Shown here piece by piece: positions 1-6,372 of a stretch of DNA of 10,439 bases. Made by a program: the position numbers and the translations under genes. The stretch's first letter is position 1, and each line of letters opens with the position of its first letter. Source of the DNA: Kocuria sp. (lineage in GTDB: Bacteria; Actinomycetota; Actinomycetes; Actinomycetales; Micrococcaceae); contig JAKDJD010000063.1 in NCBI GenBank assembly GCA_030454085.1, forward strand, positions 1 through 10,439, read 5' to 3'. The notes beneath the pieces are model-generated. The model saw only the letters and a list, made by a program, of their open reading frames with translations. It made no database searches and was not told the origin of the DNA.

Positions 1-413
1 TGGGACGTCGAATCGGATGAGGGTGCAGCGCTCACGCGTACTCCTGAGTCGTTTCGTGGGTCGATGGCCGAGAACCGAAATTCAGTGCGACTCTATATCT
101 CGTGCCGCACTCATTCTACGGAACATCAGGACCTTGCGTTGCGGCCTTCGCGCCCTTACTTGGAGGACGGGGCCGGGGCTGTCAGCGTTGCCCGAAACGA
201 GGGGCGGTGCTCTCGGACCGTGCGGTCGCGCCGGGGGCGCTTCGACGGTGCTTGTGCCACTCCTGGAGTATTGCAGGATCCATAGTGAGGCCGGACTCAA
301 CCCGGAGTACTCCTTGAGGAAGTAAGTTTAAACTCCTCAACGCCGGGCAATGAAAGCATGTTGGATGGACAATCGATGATTCAGTCGTAATGAACTTTGC
401 GAGAAATGCGCAA
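1..413. other. No recognisable gene; partial unassigned open frames
   Basis: I see no confident gene here. One rightward frame is open from the window edge to a TAG at 283-285, so it could be the C-terminal end of a gene starting outside the window; its first residues (WDVESDEGAALTRTPESF) look protein-like, but the rest becomes rich in Arg and Cys and matches no family I know. A second rightward frame is open to a TAA ending at 325 and is equally unremarkable. Third-position GC is not clearly raised in either, unlike the genes further right. The strong hairpin at 414-460, with a T-run on its right side, suggests that some rightward transcript does cross this stretch. It could be a 3' gene end, a decayed gene or an untranslated RNA. 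Confidence 0.25.
296..340. repeat. Layered inverted repeats
   Basis: Several inverted repeats overlap here. GGAGTACTCC (304-313) is a perfect 10-bp palindrome. CTCAA (296-300) pairs with TTGAG (314-318) around it. The same TTGAGGA (314-320) can pair instead with TCCTCAA (334-340), and AGTTTAAACT (325-334) is another perfect palindrome. The central arm can therefore pair either left or right, which would give two mutually exclusive hairpins in RNA. The function is unknown: an operator cluster, an attenuator-like switch or a remnant recombination site are all possible. Confidence 0.4.
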
Positions 414-465
414 CTACCTAACTGAGAGCCTGGTTTGGATCCAGGCTCTCAGTTAGGTAGGTTTT
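414..465 (+). terminator. Strong hairpin, probable intrinsic terminator
   Basis: A perfect 20-bp inverted repeat (414-433 with 441-460) encloses a 7-base loop and is followed on the plus strand by GTTTT. The geometry is very like the 18-bp, 7-base-loop terminator at 4533-4575. The T-run sits only on the right side, so it should stop rightward transcripts. On the other strand the hairpin is followed by TTGCGC, so it is a poor terminator for the leftward peptide gene at 571-804, although the structure could still protect that RNA's 3' end. Confidence 0.6.
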
Positions 466-468
466 GGC

Positions 469-486
469 CGAACATGCGAGTGTTCG
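469..486. repeat. Short inverted repeat CGAACA-N6-TGTTCG
   Basis: Perfect 6-bp arms around TGCGAG, placed just after the large hairpin and before the peptide gene's 3' end. It could be a small secondary hairpin or a protein-binding site. It resembles a LexA box at first sight, but the half-site spacing is wrong. No function is assigned. Confidence 0.3.
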
Positions 487-570
487 AATGCATTGATTTC
501 CAACTGCGGGAATTGAAGCCATTCTGCACGGTGTTTACGGTAGGTGGTTCCGCTCACGATGTGCGCTGGA

Positions 571-804
571 TTAATGGTCATCCTTCATGCAGTGCGCCTT
601 GACGTAATCGAGGTTGATCCCGCACGTGCAAGGCTTGTAGCTATTGATGATGGAGCACGAGATTTCAGCACTCGCGGAGCCGTCCTTCCACTGTGATGGC
701 GCCGAGGTGCCGAAGGACGAGGCATTCGCTGGAGCGAGAGAGACCGCGCTCAGCAGGGCGGCGAAAGTAAGAGCGATAGCTGATTTTTTGCGAATTTTCA
801 TCAT
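571..804 (-). CDS. Small exported four-cysteine peptide
   Basis: This 77-residue product has a textbook Sec signal peptide: a basic n-region (KIRKK, residues 3-7), a hydrophobic core (about 8-24) and an Ala-x-Ala cleavage site (A26-N27-A28) before S29. The predicted mature part is about 49 residues, hydrophilic, with cysteines at 50, 59, 61 and 72 (C-x8-C-x-C-x10-C), suggesting two disulfides in a secreted or cell-surface mini-protein. I do not recognise the family. A bacteriocin-like or toxin-like peptide is possible, but there are no immunity, modification or dedicated export genes beside it. The first two codons are both ATG; GAAG lies six bases before the second, so translation may begin at residue 2 (801). 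A stop codon three codons upstream of the first ATG limits extension. It has a promoter-like sequence (867-894) and an odd leader (814-853). It runs leftward as a single-gene unit. Confidence 0.7.
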   Translation of the reverse strand: MMKIRKKSAIALTFAALLSAVSLAPANASSFGTSAPSQWKDGSASAEISCSIINSYKPCTCGINLDYVKAHCMKDDH

Positions 805-813
805 ATTCTTCAG

Positions 814-853
814 TCAAGAGCTGTTGTCGTCGTGACTCTTGAATCTCCTCCTC
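814..853 (-). promoter_or_regulatory. Leader hairpin between an SD-like tract and the start codon
   Basis: Read on the minus strand, the tract GAGGAGGAG (853-845), a very strong anti-16S match, has no ATG, GTG or TTG at usable distance. It is followed by a 7-bp inverted repeat, TCAAGAG (842-836) with CTCTTGA (820-814), 15 bases apart. After it come nine bases and the ATG of the exported peptide gene. If the hairpin folds, the tract is brought to about 12 unpaired bases from the ATG, so the structure could bridge the ribosome site to the start. The repeats are seen directly; the translational role is inferred. Confidence 0.4.
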
Positions 854-866
854 TATCGTATGGATC

Positions 867-894
867 ACGGTATCACGGGAGATATTCGTGTCAA
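867..894 (-). promoter_or_regulatory. Promoter candidate for the exported peptide gene
   Basis: On the minus strand a perfect -35 TTGACA (894-889) is followed after 16 bases by TACCGT (872-867), which keeps the T, A and final T of a -10 box. Transcription would start near 860, giving a leader of roughly 55 bases that contains the purine tract and hairpin ahead of the gene. Confidence 0.45.
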
Positions 895-1141
895 ACCGTT
901 CCGGGAATGTTGCGATATCCGTGCCGCGGCCGAACGGATCGTTCCTCAAGAAGTGTCCTGGCGTGCATTGCGGAACGTGGCATGGTGACGAGTGGCGGTT
1001 CGCCGTCAGGGGCCGGCGCATAGGAGTGATGATGCGGTGCTTACCGTGTCTCATCGGAGAGGCATCTCACCTCGAAGACGAGCACCGGTGACACGCAATG
1101 ATTTCCGCCTCTGGGTAAACGGATGGTGGATAGCAATGGTG
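895..1141. other. Intergenic stretch, nothing firm
   Basis: This lies between the promoter of the peptide gene and the stop codon of the OPT transporter. Short open frames exist on both strands, but none has a ribosome site, sensible composition or recognisable residues. A weak inverted repeat (CGGTGCT at 1035-1041 with AGCACCG at 1081-1087) falls downstream of the transporter but lacks a T-run, so I do not call a terminator. Confidence 0.4.
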
Positions 1142-3127
1142 CTAGGAATCCGCGTGTCGTTGGTTCAAACGCCGGGACACGTGACGAGCTCGGCGGTACA
1201 GGCCGATGATGATTCCGACGAAGACTATGACTCCGAGCCATGAGGCCACGTGTGTGAAACCGGCACCGACCACGGCCAGTGGCTCCTCGGTGCCGGTAGC
1301 GGTCACGATTCCCGCGAAGAGCACACCGAACAGGCTCTCGCCGACGATTAGACCCGTCGCAAGGAGCGTGCCCATCCGCTTGGCGCCCTCCGCGTTGTGA
1401 CTTCGGCCTGCCCAGCGATCGTATAGGGCTCCGCAGGCCGCGCCGATAGGAATCATGAGCGTCAGGCTGATGGGCAGGTACATCCCCATGCCTACGGCCA
1501 GCGGGGGAAGGCTCAGTCGACGGGTGGTCTTGCGCAAGACCTCGTCGATAACGATGATCCCGAGGCCGATCAATGCGCCTACACCGATGTGGCCCCAGTT
1601 CAGTGACCCGCCGAAGATACCGTCGGCGACCGAAGAAATAAGCGAAGCCTGGGGCGCGGCAAGTGCATTCTCCCCGGCGCCTGGGGCGCCTAGGAACCCG
1701 AAAGCGACGTTCATGAGCTGCATGATCGGCGGAATCACTAGAGACCCGAAAACCACACCTATGATCAGTGATACCTGCTGCTTCCAGGGCGTGGAGCCGA
1801 CGAGCTGACCTGTCTTCAGGTCTTGCAGGTTGTCGTTGGAAATTGTTGCAACGCCGAAAACCACCGCCGCGGTGAAGATGGTGTAGGCGACCAAAGCGGT
1901 CGAGCGGTCACCGCCGGCGTCGCTTCCAAACAGAAGCTTTATCAGCAGTGCGGCGAGGATGACGACGATGATGCCCACGCCCGAGATCGGAGAGTTGGAC
2001 GCACCAATCAATCCGGCCATATAGCCGCATACAGCGGCAACGGCCAGCCCCACCAGGAGCACAAAGATGAGGCTGGTCAGAATAAGACCCCAGCCGCTGC
2101 TCATGAGGGTGGTGCCGTGGAGGAAGAACCATAAGAGGAGGGCGATAGGAACCATCGACCCGAGGATTGTCCCAATTACGATTCTGGGCGACAGATCCTG
2201 TTCAACGACCGGCACCTCTGTGCCAGCGCGACGCTGGCGACTCGAGACCACGGAAGCCTGGATGCCCCGAATGATGGGGATGATGATCTTCAGGAGTGTC
2301 CACACGGCAGCCACGGCAATCGCGCCGGCACCAATGAATCGCACATCGCTTGAAAATACGGAATCTACTGCGTCAGATATATCACCTGCCGCCGGCAGAT
2401 GGCCCGCGGAGAAAATCGGAAGCAATACACCGAATGAAATCAAAAGCCCCACGATCATTGCGGCTCCCACGGAGACACCCACCAGGTGACCCACACCTAT
2501 CAGCGCGAGGGAGAGGCTCGACCCCACCATGGTGCCGCCCGGGCCTATGCGGAACGCGTGGGAGAGCGACCCCGCCGCCACCTTGAGCGCCGCTAGAAGA
2601 GCGAAGCCGGCGGAAGCGAGCGATCCTGTCAGGATGACTCTCAGCCCTTGCCGGTTTTCGTCGCTTGCACCTGCGTTTTCGCCGACCTTTAGCACTTCGG
2701 CTCCGGCAACGCCCTCTGGGTACGGAAGGTCCGATCCGGTCACCAACGCTCGGCGCAGGGGAATGGAGTACATGACGCCCAGAACACCGCCGAAGGCGCA
2801 GAGTCCCGCTGTGATCCAATAGGGGAATCCGCTCCACCAACCGATGATGACCAATCCGGGTAGTACGAAAATGATCGCCGAGAGTGTTCCGGCAGCCGAG
2901 GCAATGGTCTGCACAATATTGTTTTCTTTAACCGAGTGCTGTGCGAAGCGGCGAAGAATCGCCATGGAGATGACAGCGGCAGGGATTGAGGTAGCGAAGG
3001 TCAATCCGACCTTGAGGCCCAGGTACACATTGGCGGCGGTGAAGACCAGGGTGATAATGCCGCCAATGATGATTCCCCGAATCGTCAACTCACGGGTCGG
3101 GGATGGGTGAGTGGGAGCCGATGCCAA
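1142..3127 (-). CDS. OPT-family oligopeptide transporter
   Basis: A polytopic inner-membrane carrier of the OPT (oligopeptide transporter) family, 661 residues from the start chosen here, normal for bacterial members. Family signatures are plain: NVYLGLK (about 33-39) in the first membrane segment, ENNIVQT (68-74), IPLRRAL (122-128), SDLPYPEGVA (132-141), QDLKTGQLVG in the central part, and LPPLAVGMGMYLPISLT near the C-terminus, with hydrophobic segments along the whole length. The family imports small peptides or metal-chelate complexes, probably by proton symport; the substrate here cannot be read from sequence. The frame is open to an ATG at 3169, but that ATG has no ribosome site and would add a polar Pro/Arg-rich extension. 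GGAGG at 3139-3135, seven bases before TTG at 3127, marks the likely start, giving MASAPTHPSPTRELTIRG. It appears to be a single-gene unit, with a palindromic operator candidate upstream at 3182-3203. Confidence 0.9.
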   Translation of the reverse strand: MASAPTHPSPTRELTIRGIIIGGIITLVFTAANVYLGLKVGLTFATSIPAAVISMAILRRFAQHSVKENNIVQTIASAAGTLSAIIFVLPGLVIIGWWSGFPYWITAGLCAFGGVLGVMYSIPLRRALVTGSDLPYPEGVAGAEVLKVGENAGASDENRQGLRVILTGSLASAGFALLAALKVAAGSLSHAFRIGPGGTMVGSSLSLALIGVGHLVGVSVGAAMIVGLLISFGVLLPIFSAGHLPAAGDISDAVDSVFSSDVRFIGAGAIAVAAVWTLLKIIIPIIRGIQASVVSSRQRRAGTEVPVVEQDLSPRIVIGTILGSMVPIALLLWFFLHGTTLMSSGWGLILTSLIFVLLVGLAVAAVCGYMAGLIGASNSPISGVGIIVVILAALLIKLLFGSDAGGDRSTALVAYTIFTAAVVFGVATISNDNLQDLKTGQLVGSTPWKQQVSLIIGVVFGSLVIPPIMQLMNVAFGFLGAPGAGENALAAPQASLISSVADGIFGGSLNWGHIGVGALIGLGIIVIDEVLRKTTRRLSLPPLAVGMGMYLPISLTLMIPIGAACGALYDRWAGRSHNAEGAKRMGTLLATGLIVGESLFGVLFAGIVTATGTEEPLAVVGAGFTHVASWLGVIVFVGIIIGLYRRARHVSRRLNQRHADS

Positions 3128-3134
3128 AAGAAAA

Positions 3135-3139
3135 CCTCC
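3135..3139 (-). promoter_or_regulatory. Ribosome site that sets a TTG start
   Basis: GGAGG on the minus strand, seven bases before TTG (3127-3125). It supports the rare start codon for the OPT transporter over the upstream ATG at 3169, which follows a sequence with no purine-rich tract. Confidence 0.65.
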
Positions 3140-3181
3140 GGGCCATGCGCGACCTGAGGGCCGCCGCATTATGAATAACGA

Positions 3182-3203
3182 ATGAGGTCACTCTATACCT
3201 CAT
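3182..3203. promoter_or_regulatory. 22-bp palindromic operator candidate
   Basis: Perfect 7-bp arms ATGAGGT (3182-3188) and ACCTCAT (3197-3203) are separated by 8 bases. This is the size and symmetry of a site for a dimeric helix-turn-helix repressor of the GntR or TetR kind. It lies about 55 bp before the TTG start of the OPT transporter and overlaps -10-like sequences on the minus strand (TATAGA or TAGAGT), so binding would be expected to block transcription. It is not an IdeR/DtxR iron box. No regulator gene is in the window. Confidence 0.45.
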
Positions 3204-3391
3204 CTCCCAGATGCCTCGAAAAGGAGAGGCCGGCCTGAACGATTCCCTATCAAGGCCGTGCCGTCTCCTCCGTGCCTCCTCTGAGTGGGGCGGGAGGGGA
3301 GAGAAGTCGCCCACCGCACCTCCGCGCAGTCATCGAAGGGCATACGTGCTGGCGAGAGGCGCAGTGGGCGCACCGGGTCCCGGCCGCGTGG

Positions 3392-4441
3392 CTAGCGGGA
3401 GATCACTACCTTGACCGCCTGATGATCGGCCGCGTTCGCGAACAGGTCATAGGCCTCTTCGAACTGGTCGAAGCCGAAACGGTGCGTGGCCATCTTGCGT
3501 GCCTCGAGCTTGCCCGAGGAGACCATGCTGAGCAGTTTGTCGACGGTCGAACAGTCCACGAGGCCCATGGTCAGGGTCACGTTGGAGATCCAGAGATCCT
3601 GGATCGGCAGGTCGACCGGCTTGCCGTGCACTCCGACGTTGGCCACGGTCCCGTACGGGCGGACGATGTCGAGGCAGGTGCGGAAGGTCTGGGGTATACC
3701 CACCGCCTCGATCGCGACGTCAACGCCGAGACCGTCCCGGGACAGGGCCTTGATCTGCTCGACGGCGTCCGGGTCACTCGCGTTGACCGCATCCGTGGCA
3801 CCCATCTCCAGCGCCTGGTCGAGACGGTTCTGATCCATGTCGACGGCGACCACGCGTCCCGCACCGCACAGACCCGACGTCATGACCGCGCCGAGACCCA
3901 CCGGGCCTGCGCCGACGACCGCGACGCTATCACCCGGCTGGGTGCGGCCGTTCAGGACGCCGATCTCGAATCCGGTCGGCAACGCATCCGTGAGGAAGAG
4001 GACGTCTTCGTCGTCGAGCCCCTCGGGAACGCGATGCACCGAGGTTTCCGCGAAGGGCACTCGCACGTACTCGGCCTGCGTGCCGTCGATGAGGTGGCCG
4101 AAGACCCAACCGATGCCACCGAGGGTCTGGCAGTGTGACGGCTGATTGACCTTGCAGTAGGAGCACTTGCCGCAGTTCGTGACGGCCGGGATGATGATGC
4201 GGTCGCCGGGTTCGAGATCGGTGACCGCGGACCCCACTTCTGTCACGGTTCCCACGGCCTCGTGTCCCAGGATCCTGCCGTCGGTGACCGCCGGGACGTC
4301 GCCCTTCAGGATGTGGAGGTCGGTGCCGCAGATCGTGGTCGTGTCCACCCGGGCGATCACGTCGGTGGGATCGACGATGCGCGCGTCGGGGACCTCTTCC
4401 CATGCCTTCGACTGGGGGCCGTGGTAAACAAGAGCCTTCAT
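3392..4441 (-). CDS. Zinc-dependent, NAD-type alcohol dehydrogenase
   Basis: A cytosolic medium-chain dehydrogenase, 349 residues, the usual length. Catalytic-zinc ligands are C38 (in ICGTD), H60 with E61 (GHE) and D152, the Cys-His-Asp set seen in secondary-alcohol dehydrogenases of the Thermoanaerobacter type. A structural zinc is held by C90, C93, C96 and C104. The Rossmann motif GAGPVG spans 177-182, and D201 at the end of the second strand predicts NAD rather than NADP. The N-terminus and the LHILKGDVP segment resemble formaldehyde-dehydrogenase-like ADH proteins. The likely reaction is reversible oxidation of an alcohol to an aldehyde or ketone; the exact substrate cannot be told, and threonine or butanediol dehydrogenase activity cannot be excluded. 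AGGAG six bases before the ATG supports the start. The pgm terminator upstream isolates it, so it should have its own promoter between 4453 and 4525. I see no clear terminator after its stop. Confidence 0.9.
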   Translation of the reverse strand: MKALVYHGPQSKAWEEVPDARIVDPTDVIARVDTTTICGTDLHILKGDVPAVTDGRILGHEAVGTVTEVGSAVTDLEPGDRIIIPAVTNCGKCSYCKVNQPSHCQTLGGIGWVFGHLIDGTQAEYVRVPFAETSVHRVPEGLDDEDVLFLTDALPTGFEIGVLNGRTQPGDSVAVVGAGPVGLGAVMTSGLCGAGRVVAVDMDQNRLDQALEMGATDAVNASDPDAVEQIKALSRDGLGVDVAIEAVGIPQTFRTCLDIVRPYGTVANVGVHGKPVDLPIQDLWISNVTLTMGLVDCSTVDKLLSMVSSGKLEARKMATHRFGFDQFEEAYDLFANAADHQAVKVVISR

Positions 4442-4525
4442 TGTTTTCTCCTAAACTCAGACTCTGCCAATAGTTGTGTCATGAGGTTTTTCTGCCTCGA
4501 TTTATATGATATTGAGCCGGAGACC

Positions 4526-4575
4526 AAAAAAGGCCTCAGGGCCCCGGCATCTCGCGGATGCCGGGGCCCTGAGGC
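4526..4575 (-). terminator. Intrinsic terminator of pgm
   Basis: A perfect 18-bp GC-rich inverted repeat (4533-4550 with 4558-4575) has a 7-base loop. On the minus strand it is followed by a run of six T (complement of 4531-4526). It sits about 60 bp after the pgm stop and before the alcohol dehydrogenase gene, so it separates the two leftward genes. Confidence 0.92.
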
Positions 4576-4635
4576 GAAGAATGAACGGGGGGCCTCGTCG
4601 ACCGGGCCGGGCCCGGGCGTGTCGTGGCCCGCGGG

Positions 4636-6270
4636 TCAGGACAGGGCGTCGTCGACGAGCGCCTTGGCCTCCTTCTGGACCTCGGCCAGATGCTCGTCGC
4701 CCCGGAAGGATTCCGCGTAGATCTTGTAGACGTCCTCGGTTCCGGAGGGGCGGGCCGCGAACCAGGCGTCGTCCGTGACGACCTTCAGGCCGCCGATCGG
4801 TTCACCGTTGCCCGGGGCCTCCGTGAGTTTCGCGGTAATGGGCTGACCGGCGAGTTCGGTGGCCGTCACATCGGCTGCGGACAGCTTCTTGAGCCGAGCC
4901 TTCTGCTCCCGGTCTGCGGGAGCATCGATGCGTGCATAGCTCGGCGCGCCGAATTCCGCGGTCAGCTCCGCGTAACGCTGAGAGGGAGTCTTGCCGGTGA
5001 CCGCGGTCATTTCGGCCGCGAGCAGGGCCAGAATGATGCCGTCCTTGTCCGTGGTCCACACCGACCCGTCCTTGCGGAGGAAGGAAGCCCCGGCCGATTC
5101 CTCGCCGCCGAAGCCGAGCGAGCCGTCGATGAGTCCCTCGACGAAGTACTTGAAGCCCACGGGCACCTCGACCAACGGCCGGCCCAGGGATTCGGCGACC
5201 TTGTCGATGATGCGGGAGGACACCAGTGTTTTTCCGACTCCGGCGTTGCCTGACCATTCCGGACGATGGCGATACAGGTAGTCGATCGCGACGGCCAGGT
5301 AATGATTCGGGTTCATCAGCCCGGCGTCGGGAGTCACGATGCCGTGGCGATCCGAGTCGGCGTCGTTCCCGGTCGCGATGTCGAACTGGTCACGGGATGA
5401 GACGAGTGACGCCATCGCGTCGGGGGAGGAGCAATCCATGCGGATCTTCTCGTCCCAGTCCAGGGTCATGAAGGCCCAGCGGGGGTCGACCTCCGGGTTC
5501 ACGACGCTCATGTTGAGGCCGAAGCGCTCGGAGATCGTGATCCAGTATTCGACGGCCGCGGAGCCCATCGGGTCGGCCCCGATGCGCAGCCCGGAATCGC
5601 GGATCGCGTCCAGGTCGATGATCTCGGGAAGCGCAGCAACGTAGGAGGCCATGAAATCGAAGCGACCGGTCGTGTCTGCGGCCTTGGCGCGCGCGAGAGG
5701 TACGCGCCGTACTTCCTTCAACCCGTTCTCGAGCAGGTCATTGGCTCGATCGGCGATCCAGCTCGTGGCGTCCGAATCGGCGGGGCCGCCGTGGGGTGGG
5801 TTGTACTTGAACCCGCCGTCCGTCGGGGGATTGTGGCTCGGGGTGATCACGATGCCGTCCGCGCGTTCTGCCGAGGGGTCGGAATTGTGGGTCAGAATCG
5901 CGTGGGAGAGGGACGGTGTGGGCACGTAGCCATCGTTGGAGTCGACCAGAACCCTGACCCCATTGCCTGCCAGGACCTCGAGCGCGGTGTCCTGGGCGGG
6001 GCCGGACAAGGCGTGGGTGTCGCGTCCCATGTAGATCGGGCCCTTGTAGCCCTGAGCGGATCGATACTCGACGATTGCCTGGGTGATCGAGGCGATATGT
6101 GCCTCATTGAAGGATCCCTTGAGCGCGCTTCCTCGGTGTCCCGAGGTGCCGAAGGCGACACGCTGACCCGGATCGGCCGAGTCGGGGACCACGGAGTAGT
6201 ACGCCTGGGTCAATTCTTCGAGGTCAACAAGATCCTCGGGACGAGCTGGAGTTCCTGCACGGTTAGCCAT
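4636..6270 (-). CDS. pgm: Phosphoglucomutase (alpha-D-glucose-1,6-bisphosphate dependent)
   Basis: This cytosolic enzyme interconverts glucose 1-phosphate and glucose 6-phosphate, linking glycolysis with glycogen, trehalose and UDP-glucose synthesis. At 544 residues it matches the E. coli Pgm-type family in length. Landmarks in order are GTSGHRGS (41-48), the phosphoserine loop [11 protein letters not shown] with catalytic S145 (143-153), the magnesium loop with D303, D305 and D307 ([10 protein letters not shown]), the sugar-binding GGEESAG segment, and the C-terminal phosphate-binding RPSGTE (507-512). All key residues are present. Upstream of the ATG there is only a weak ribosome site (TTAGG), but the N-terminus fits the family. 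It lies about 100 bp after the HutG-like gene on the same strand, with a hairpin between them, and ends at a strong terminator. Confidence 0.97.
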   Translation of the reverse strand: MANRAGTPARPEDLVDLEELTQAYYSVVPDSADPGQRVAFGTSGHRGSALKGSFNEAHIASITQAIVEYRSAQGYKGPIYMGRDTHALSGPAQDTALEVLAGNGVRVLVDSNDGYVPTPSLSHAILTHNSDPSAERADGIVITPSHNPPTDGGFKYNPPHGGPADSDATSWIADRANDLLENGLKEVRRVPLARAKAADTTGRFDFMASYVAALPEIIDLDAIRDSGLRIGADPMGSAAVEYWITISERFGLNMSVVNPEVDPRWAFMTLDWDEKIRMDCSSPDAMASLVSSRDQFDIATGNDADSDRHGIVTPDAGLMNPNHYLAVAIDYLYRHRPEWSGNAGVGKTLVSSRIIDKVAESLGRPLVEVPVGFKYFVEGLIDGSLGFGGEESAGASFLRKDGSVWTTDKDGIILALLAAEMTAVTGKTPSQRYAELTAEFGAPSYARIDAPADREQKARLKKLSAADVTATELAGQPITAKLTEAPGNGEPIGGLKVVTDDAWFAARPSGTEDVYKIYAESFRGDEHLAEVQKEAKALVDDALS

Positions 6271-6317
6271 GTCTTAAACCTAACTCTTCGCGGCTGTGCC
6301 ACCGCTGAGAAACGGCT

Positions 6318-6345
6318 CGAAAGGCCACCCGAACTGCGGTGGCCT
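6318..6345 (-). terminator. Hairpin after the HutG-like gene, possible terminator
   Basis: AGGCCACC (6322-6329) and GGTGGCCT (6338-6345) form a perfect 8-bp stem with an 8-base loop. On the minus strand it is followed only by TTT, so it is a weaker terminator than the one after pgm. It lies in the roughly 100-bp gap between the HutG-like gene and pgm; some read-through into pgm is plausible. Confidence 0.45.
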
Positions 6346-6372
6346 CCACACTGGGCCGGGACCCGCGGGTCG

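Noticed and set aside
390..425. Eleven-codon leader peptide (MNFARNAQLPN) ending inside the terminator hairpin
   Set aside because: The overlap with the hairpin resembles an attenuation leader, but there is no ribosome site, no run of one amino acid, and no rightward gene follows.
469..486. LexA/SOS box (CGAAC...GTTCG)
   Set aside because: Actinobacterial and Bacillus SOS boxes have four bases between GAAC and GTTC; here there are eight, and no gene start lies next to it.
665..1054. Leftward 129-residue open frame covering the promoter and leader of the peptide gene
   Set aside because: It overlaps the convincing signal-peptide gene in another frame, has no ribosome site, and its acidic EEE stretch is simply the translated GAGGAGGAG tract.
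1035..1087. Terminator for the OPT transporter
   Set aside because: The 7-bp arms are 39 bases apart and there is no T-run; the structure is too weak to call.
3272..4138. Rightward 288-residue open frame
   Set aside because: It is antisense to the alcohol dehydrogenase, whose zinc and NAD motifs leave no doubt about the coding strand.
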